Shown: positions 60,301 to 64,000 of the stretch, piece by piece | How positions within the stretch are numbered: the stretch's first letter is position 1 | How the letters are laid out: every line of letters begins with the position of its first letter | From: JANNSX01 sp046348995 | GTDB lineage: Bacteria; Pseudomonadota; Alphaproteobacteria; Rhizobiales; Hyphomicrobiaceae | Length of the DNA: 64,000 nt | Direction of reading: 5' to 3' | NCBI GenBank assembly: GCA_046348995.1 | Contig: JAXMDB010000004.1 | Coordinates: forward strand, 186,001 to 250,000 | Notes under the pieces: generated by a model | Databases searched by the model: none | Seen by the model: the letters and a program-made list of their open reading frames with translations, nothing else | What the model was told of the DNA's origin: nothing | Translations under genes and position numbers: made by a program

Positions 60301-60764
60301 TCGCCATCGTCAACGGTCACTTCCAGCGGCTGTTCACGACGCTGTTTGCGGGCGGCGAGGCCCGCCTCGAGATGATCGAGGGCGAGGATCCGCTCGAGGG
60401 CGGGCTCGAGATCATCGCCAAGCCGCCGGGCAAGAAGCCGGCCACGCTGTCCTTGCTCTCCGGCGGCGAGCAGACGCTGACCGCCTTGTCGCTGATCTTC
60501 GCCGTGTTCCTGTCGAACCCCTCGCCGATCTGCGTGCTGGACGAGGTCGACGCGCCGTTGGACGACGCCAACGTGGATCGCTTCTGCACGATGATGGAGG
60601 AGATGGGCCGCACCACGCAGACCCGCTTCCTCGTCATTACCCATCACCCGATGACGATGTCGCGCATGCAGCGGCTGTTCGGTGTGACGATGGCGGAGAA
60701 GGGCGTCAGCCAGCTCGTCTCGGTCGATCTCGCGACAGCCGAGAGCTATCGCGAGGCGGGGTAG
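57312..60764 (+). CDS. smc: Chromosome segregation SMC ATPase
   Basis: 1150 residues, from a GTG. Walker A GPNGCGKSNLLEALRWVMGE near residue 32, two long coiled coils (about 170-500 and 665-1000) around a hinge containing VTSGYETALGAVLGDDLDHP, signature LSLLSGGEQTLTALSL and Walker B PICVLDEVDAPLDDANVDRF. It entraps and extrudes DNA loops with ScpA/ScpB, which are not encoded here. Upstream spacing to the lipoprotein gene is 47 bases, so they could be co-transcribed. Frame is clean throughout, in contrast to the 29.6-34.8 kb region. Confidence 0.97.
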   Translation: MHIKRLRLTGFKSFVEPTELIVEAGLTGVVGPNGCGKSNLLEALRWVMGETSHKSMRAAAMDDVIFSGTQSRPARNFAEVSILIDNSARKAPPELNDSDIIEVSRRIEREAGSLYRVNGREVRARDIKLLFEDAATGARSPALVRQGQIAEIVNAKPEQRRRILEDAAGVAGLHSRRHEAELRLKAAETNMTRVADVIGGLASQVNSLKRQARAARRYREISDEIRQAETIQLLLVWSNAEMDVETSEAALQESLRLLAERTTAEAQATTRDAEAAERLPGLRQIEAEKAAGLHRLNAEAQSLEREETRVRTRLTELDQRKTEIARDQEREQAIVTESRSHLADLDQESARLAEVMQAAEAESVEAHQVVAERREASAAADERLATLTREMATHAANRQRLAGLLSEERRRLADITARHAKTQAEAAALADDAHQTAIGTLKSKVETESTAVADLETAVEAAEDAATRAAHTEAEARGELSRSQVEVGRLTAEAETLKRLIASVGGHAEPIADRLTVTSGYETALGAVLGDDLDHPIDTGAAAHWSRVEIAADDPALPEGAAPLSAVIDAPPELARRLAQTGLVDRGDGARLQQHLKPGQRLVSKEGDVWRWDGLVAAAEAPTAAAARLANRNRLAEITLIATQAGERLSAATQALTVASAAAKEARDAAGLKKSALKAARETLARSRDELTRNERKAAEVESRRAAVAATLSRDAEAIEIASARAGAYDAEFQALPDLAPLAAQHEEASASTRDLRRLLVEAEARATNLDREARQREERQKAIAQERARWTSRIEASERHLEGLAKRLADAETEAQSLAAEPERLGQARARLADAIVAAEAERRAAADALAEAESASRDLARALKDASEAVAMQREARARVETHLEQARESRLQASARLREALDCVPEHALAKAGLSEEDPLPDLAETERRLTKLRQDRDGLGGVNLRAEEELAELETQHDTLEKERADLEAAIEQLRQGIAKLNREGKKRLDEAFAIVNGHFQRLFTTLFAGGEARLEMIEGEDPLEGGLEIIAKPPGKKPATLSLLSGGEQTLTALSLIFAVFLSNPSPICVLDEVDAPLDDANVDRFCTMMEEMGRTTQTRFLVITHHPMTMSRMQRLFGVTMAEKGVSQLVSVDLATAESYREAG

Positions 60765-60938
60765 TCGGCGGCAGTCACCGGATGAATTGCCGCACAGGCC
60801 GGAAGGCCTCAGAAACCAGCGTTTTGCGTGGCTTTCCCGATAGGTCACGATCCTTGACACACCCTCCCCCCGCCACTAAGGTCCGCCCCGGTCGATAGCC
60901 TGATTTCGTCGACAGCCTGCCTGTTTTCGAGGCCTCCC

Positions 60939-61346
60939 ATGAGCGAGCCAGCGGACCGATCGGGCCGCGGCGATCTGAGCCCCGAGGAGCGCGCCGCTTT
61001 CGAGCGTCGCGTCAAGGAGCTCGATGGCAAGCTCGACCGCGTCCGGGAGGCGCGAGCGGCCGAGGCTGCGGCCGGACAGCGTGGCGCTGTCTCCAGCCGC
61101 GGCATGGGCTACGGGTTGCGGATGGCCTCCGAGCTCGTGGCGGCGGTGCTGGTCGGCGGCGTCATCGGGTACTTCCTCGACTACCTGTTGGGTACCAAGC
61201 CTTGGCTGCTCCTCGTCCTGATACTCATCGGTTTCGTGGCCGGCATCACGAACGTGTTGCGGGCGCATAAGAGACTGCAGGCCGAGATCGACGCCGAGAC
61301 CGGCGGAAACATCGGGCACTCCGTGCCTGACGACGAAGAAGACTGA
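60939..61346 (+). CDS. atpI: ATP synthase protein I
   Basis: 135 residues. An N-terminal charged helix (about 12-45, ERVKELDGKLDRVREARA-like) is followed by two spans (ASELVAAVLVGGVIGYFLDYLLG and WLLLVLILIGFVAGITNVLRA), the AtpI hairpin that helps assemble the c-ring. It opens the F0 operon, and the atpB start lies 12 bases beyond its stop. The 174 bases before it should hold the operon promoter; nothing more specific is visible. Confidence 0.92.
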   Translation: MSEPADRSGRGDLSPEERAAFERRVKELDGKLDRVREARAAEAAAGQRGAVSSRGMGYGLRMASELVAAVLVGGVIGYFLDYLLGTKPWLLLVLILIGFVAGITNVLRAHKRLQAEIDAETGGNIGHSVPDDEED

Positions 61347-61358
61347 TTGGGGGCTCGC

Positions 61359-62138
61359 GTGACGGAAGCAGCTGAAGGACATGGCGGCGGGGGGATGCCC
61401 GACCCGATCCATCAGTTTCAGATCAAGCGCTATTTCAATCTCGATCTGTTCGGCTTCAATGCCGACTTCACGAACTCGTCCCTGTTCATGCTGCTCGCGA
61501 CGGCCATTGCCTCGCTCTTCCTCATCTACGCAATGGGCGGCCGGGCGCTGATCCCGAGCCGCATCCAATCGATCGCCGAGATCGCCTACGAGTTCATCGC
61601 CAATATGCTGCGCCAGGCGGCCGGCGACCACGCGATGAAATACTTCCCGCTCGTCTTCACGCTGTTCATCTTCATCTTCACGGTGAACATGCTGGGCATG
61701 GTGCCCTACGCTTTCACGGCAACGAGCCACATCATCATCGCCGCGGCGATGGCGATCATCGTCTTCCTGTCGGTGCTCATCATCGGCTTCGCCAAGAACG
61801 GTTTCGGCTTCCTGAAGCTGTTCGCACCGTCGGGCGTGCCGCTCTACATGATGCCGATCGTGGTGCCGATCGAGATCGTCTCCTTCCTGTCGCGGCCGAT
61901 CAGCCTGTCGATGCGTCTCTTCGCCAACATGCTGGCGGGCCACATCGCGCTGAAAGTGTTCGCAGGCTTCGTCGTCATGCTGCTCGGAGCGGGCGCCTGG
62001 GTCGCGCTGTCGCCGCTGCCGCTGTTGGCCGCCGTCGCGCTGACGGCGCTCGAATTCCTCGTGGCCTTCCTCCAGGCCTACGTCTTCAGCATGCTCACCT
62101 GCATGTACCTCAACGACGCGCTGCATCCGGGACACTAG
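61359..62138 (+). CDS. atpB: ATP synthase F0 subunit a
   Basis: 259 residues, five or six spans. The essential Arg of the proton half-channel is in LSMRLFANMLAGHIALKV, and the C-terminal helix ends AYVFSMLTCMYLNDALHPGH. Start taken as the GTG (VTEAAEGHGGGG) with a G-run six bases upstream; a TTG immediately after the atpI stop is also in frame. Works with c-ring and b subunits encoded downstream. Confidence 0.95.
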   Translation: MTEAAEGHGGGGMPDPIHQFQIKRYFNLDLFGFNADFTNSSLFMLLATAIASLFLIYAMGGRALIPSRIQSIAEIAYEFIANMLRQAAGDHAMKYFPLVFTLFIFIFTVNMLGMVPYAFTATSHIIIAAAMAIIVFLSVLIIGFAKNGFGFLKLFAPSGVPLYMMPIVVPIEIVSFLSRPISLSMRLFANMLAGHIALKVFAGFVVMLLGAGAWVALSPLPLLAAVALTALEFLVAFLQAYVFSMLTCMYLNDALHPGH

Positions 62139-62198
62139 ACCGGACACGCTCGCACAAGCCTTCCTCAACCAACGATCTAGAGAAACGGGAGAAGTCAC

Positions 62199-62426
62199 AT
62201 GGAAGCTGATGCCGCAAAGCTGATCGGTGCCGGTCTTGCAGCCATCGGTGCCGGCGTCGCCGGCATGGGCGTGGGCTCGCTGTTCGGCCAGTACCTGCAG
62301 GGCGCGCTGCGCAATCCGTCCGCCGCTCAGGGCCAGTTCGGCAACCTGATCCTCGGCTTCGCCGTGACGGAAGCGCTCGGCATTTTCGCGCTCGTCATCG
62401 CCTTCATGCTGCTCTTCGCAGTCTGA
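62199..62426 (+). CDS. atpE: ATP synthase F0 subunit c
   Basis: 75 residues, two helices with a polar loop (YLQGALRNPSAAQGQ). The proton-carrying carboxylate is the Glu in FAVTEALGIFALV; the first helix carries the Gly-rich AAIGAGVAGMGVGS packing motif without an extra carboxylate, so a normal proton (not sodium) ring is suggested. GGGAGAAG precedes the ATG. Confidence 0.97.
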   Translation: MEADAAKLIGAGLAAIGAGVAGMGVGSLFGQYLQGALRNPSAAQGQFGNLILGFAVTEALGIFALVIAFMLLFAV

Positions 62427-62518
62427 TCGGCGACGAGCTCTCTGATCGTTGGCGCGCGCTCGACCGCTTCGACAGCGGTAGCGCGCGCATACTTCTTATT
62501 TGACGGCGGATCGCCACC

Positions 62519-63187
62519 ATGACGGACCAGACGGCAGGACAGGAGATCATCCTGGCGCAGACCGAGACCACGACCTCGGGCTCGGCCACGACGACGACCT
62601 CGACCGCGACGGAAGGCACGGCCACGGGCGCCGCCGCGACGACCGGCGAAGCGCTCACGACGAGCGTCGGCGCACCCGAGGGCGAAGGCCACAAGAAGGT
62701 CTTCCCACCGTTCGATCCGACGACCTTCTCCTCGCAGCTCATCTGGTTCGCCATCGCTTTCGGCGCGCTCTACCTCATCATGTCGCGCATCGCGCTCCCG
62801 CGCATCGGCTCGGTGATCGAGGAGCGCAAGTCGCGCATCCGCCGCGACCTCGACGAGGCCGAGCGTCTCAAGGGTGAGACGGAGCGGGCTCTGCGCGCCT
62901 ACGAGCAAGCCGTCGGCGATGCGCGCGGCAACGCGACGAAGATCGCACAAGAGACGCGCGACAAGCTCAAGAGCGAGGTCGACGCCGAGCGGCAGCGCCT
63001 CGACAAGGAGATCGGCGAGCGGCTGGCTAAGGCCGAGGCGCAGATCAAGTCGGCGACGGCGACCGCGATGGGCCGCGTCAGCGAGATCGCGACCGATACG
63101 GCCGAGACCATCGTCGGCGAGCTCGTCGGGCTCAAGGTCGATCGCAGCGATATCACTGGCGCCGTCAAATCGGTCTTGAAGCACTAG
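62519..63187 (+). CDS. atpF': ATP synthase F0 subunit b'
   Basis: 222 residues. Residues 1-60 are an unusual Thr/Ser/Ala/Gly-rich extension; then FSSQLIWFAIAFGALYLIMSRIALPRI, the membrane anchor, and a long charged helix (about 95-205) that forms the peripheral stalk with subunit b. Having both b' and b is typical of alphaproteobacteria and phototrophs. The extension is on the periplasmic side by topology and has no known role in the complex. Confidence 0.93.
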   Translation: MTDQTAGQEIILAQTETTTSGSATTTTSTATEGTATGAAATTGEALTTSVGAPEGEGHKKVFPPFDPTTFSSQLIWFAIAFGALYLIMSRIALPRIGSVIEERKSRIRRDLDEAERLKGETERALRAYEQAVGDARGNATKIAQETRDKLKSEVDAERQRLDKEIGERLAKAEAQIKSATATAMGRVSEIATDTAETIVGELVGLKVDRSDITGAVKSVLKH

Positions 63188-63197
63188 GACAACGCTC

Positions 63198-63683
63198 ATG
63201 TTGCATACGGCCGAATTCTGGGTGTTCATCGCCTTCGTCGTCTTCTTCGCGATCATCCTGTGGAAGGGCGTTCCCGCGGTGATCGGCAAGGCGCTCGACG
63301 CGCGGGCCGAGGCAATCCGCAAGGATCTCGAGGACGCCCGCAAGCTCAAGGACGAGGCCGAGAAGCTGCTCGCCGACTACGAGCGCCGCCGGAAGGCCGC
63401 GGCTTCCGAGGCCGAGGCGATCGTGGCTCAGGCGAAGTCGGAGGCGACGGCACTCGCCACCGAGACGCGCAACAGCTTGAAAGAGAGCCTCGAGCGCCGC
63501 ACGAAGCTAGCCGAGGACAAGATCGCCCGCGCCGAGGCGCAGGCCGCCGCCGACGTTCGCGCTGCCGCCGTCGAAGCCGCCGTCTCGGCTGCCGAGCGCT
63601 TGATGGGTACGAAGCTCGATGCCGCCAAGGCCGGCAGCCTCGTCGATCAGAGCATCAAGGACCTCAAGGCGAAGCTCGGCTGA
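63198..63683 (+). CDS. atpF: ATP synthase F0 subunit b
   Basis: 161 residues: one N-terminal span (FWVFIAFVVFFAIILWKGVPAV) and a long amphipathic helix ending SLVDQSIKDLKAKLG. It pairs with b' to form the stator linking F0 to F1. It begins 10 bases after the b' stop. The F1 genes are not in the window, as usual for the separate F0 operon of alphaproteobacteria. Confidence 0.95.
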   Translation: MLHTAEFWVFIAFVVFFAIILWKGVPAVIGKALDARAEAIRKDLEDARKLKDEAEKLLADYERRRKAAASEAEAIVAQAKSEATALATETRNSLKESLERRTKLAEDKIARAEAQAAADVRAAAVEAAVSAAERLMGTKLDAAKAGSLVDQSIKDLKAKLG

Positions 63684-63698
63684 GCCGGCGACGCTGGC

Positions 63699-64000
63699 TT
63701 ACGCCTCGCCCTTGCCTTTGAGCGCCGCGGCGATCCGTTGCCGGACATCCTCCGGCTGCGCTTCGATCGCGGCCGCCATCGTGCGCACCAGCCGCCGCGC
63801 ATCGTGCAATTGGTCGAGCAGCGACAGCACGACCGGCACGCTGTCGTCCTCCATCGCCAGGTCGTAGACGAGATCGCAGATGAGTTGGGCGCGCGCCGCG
63901 TCCTGCTCGTCGAAGACGGGCGGGCTGGCGGCCGGCTCCGGCACGATCCAGCCGAGCGCGACCCAGCGCCTCAGCACCGTCACCTCGACCCGGCCGACGG
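63699..64000 (-). CDS. CbpM-like chaperone-modulating protein, 5' end outside window
   Basis: The frame runs off the right edge: VGRVEVTVLRRWVALGWIVPE reads on upstream of the only in-window start candidate, a GTG that lies inside this conserved stretch. The rest, FDEQDAARAQLICDLVYDLAMEDDSVPVVLSLLDQLHDARRLV, matches the MerR-fold CbpM family, which inhibits the DnaJ-like co-chaperone CbpA. A cbpA gene would be expected just beyond the edge. It converges with atpF, 15 bases between stops. Confidence 0.8.
   Translation of the reverse strand, partial: VGRVEVTVLRRWVALGWIVPEPAASPPVFDEQDAARAQLICDLVYDLAMEDDSVPVVLSLLDQLHDARRLVRTMAAAIEAQPEDVRQRIAAALKGKGEA

Noticed and set aside
57570..60860. A 1096-codon open frame antisense to smc
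   Set aside because: It mirrors a protein with a clear Walker A, signature and Walker B. The long antisense frame is a by-product of high GC and codon bias; its Arg/Leu/Gly-rich composition is not protein-like.
1..64000. tRNA, rRNA, prophage or complete insertion sequence
   Set aside because: No tRNA T-loop pattern, rRNA stretch, transposase or phage structural gene was recognised by reading; a tRNAscan or IS search could still find something short.

Overview
The window is a high-GC chromosomal stretch of an alphaproteobacterium, most likely of the Hyphomicrobiales (Rhizobiales). This rests on the split F0 ATP synthase operon (I-a-c-b'-b), a LexA preceded by GTTC/GAAC-N7 direct repeats, small alphaproteobacterial families (DUF1127, DUF2093, DUF3775, DciA-type DUF721), the trpC-moaC-moeA order, and abundant short palindromic repeats of the kind common in that order. 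Genus cannot be read from the sequence.

Layout. 1-7 kb: amino-sugar genes glmU-glmS (minus), a SPOR-domain membrane protein, a YpfJ-type zinc metalloprotease, an APH-type kinase and obgE. 7.3-16.2 kb: seven tightly packed plus-strand genes (CocE-like hydrolase, beta-carbonic anhydrase, M19 peptidase, a 771-residue protein of unknown function with a DUF3726-like C-terminus, M24 peptidase, ornithine-cyclodeaminase-like enzyme, class I amidotransferase). They look like one operon for an unassigned catabolic pathway. 16.2-19 kb: a thioesterase, a DMT exporter, and a repeat-rich stretch holding a DUF559 nuclease-like gene. 19-24.2 kb: a bacterial flavin monooxygenase (tmm), a TrpC-MoaC fusion, moeA, a small CxxC protein and lexA with its SOS boxes. 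24.2-29.5 kb: a repeat-rich gap, a DUF4153 membrane protein, an alpha/beta hydrolase, DUF3775, an M50-like protease and a VOC protein.

29.6-34.8 kb is anomalous. Four recognisable genes (DUF1989/GcvT aminomethyltransferase, isochorismatase-like hydrolase, DUF1194 vWA protein, RhuM-like protein) are each broken by many frame changes, while both flanks are clean. This is either a decayed block or a low-quality piece of assembly; the pattern of single-base losses favours the latter.

35-38 kb: ridA-dadA-Asp/Glu racemase, with two long hairpins between ridA and dadA, then a DUF1127 gene. 38.3-44.8 kb: a patatin, then a B12 uptake block (btuB, btuF, btuC, btuD) downstream of a clear cobalamin riboswitch. 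45-50.5 kb: a PP2C-like phosphatase, a large nested palindrome, a tyrosine-phosphatase-like protein, a fused acyltransferase-WaaA, lpxK and DUF2093. 50.5-60.8 kb: xseA, a GNAT enzyme, an M15-like peptidase, mutY (tail apparently frameshifted), DciA, two DsbA-like thiol proteins and smc. 60.9-63.7 kb: the F0 operon. The window ends in a CbpM-like gene running off the right edge.

No tRNA, rRNA, CRISPR array, prophage or intact insertion sequence was seen. The points most worth following up are the 7-gene operon with its unknown fused protein, the two unusual fusions (TrpC-MoaC and acyltransferase-WaaA), the frameshift island, and the family of short palindromes.
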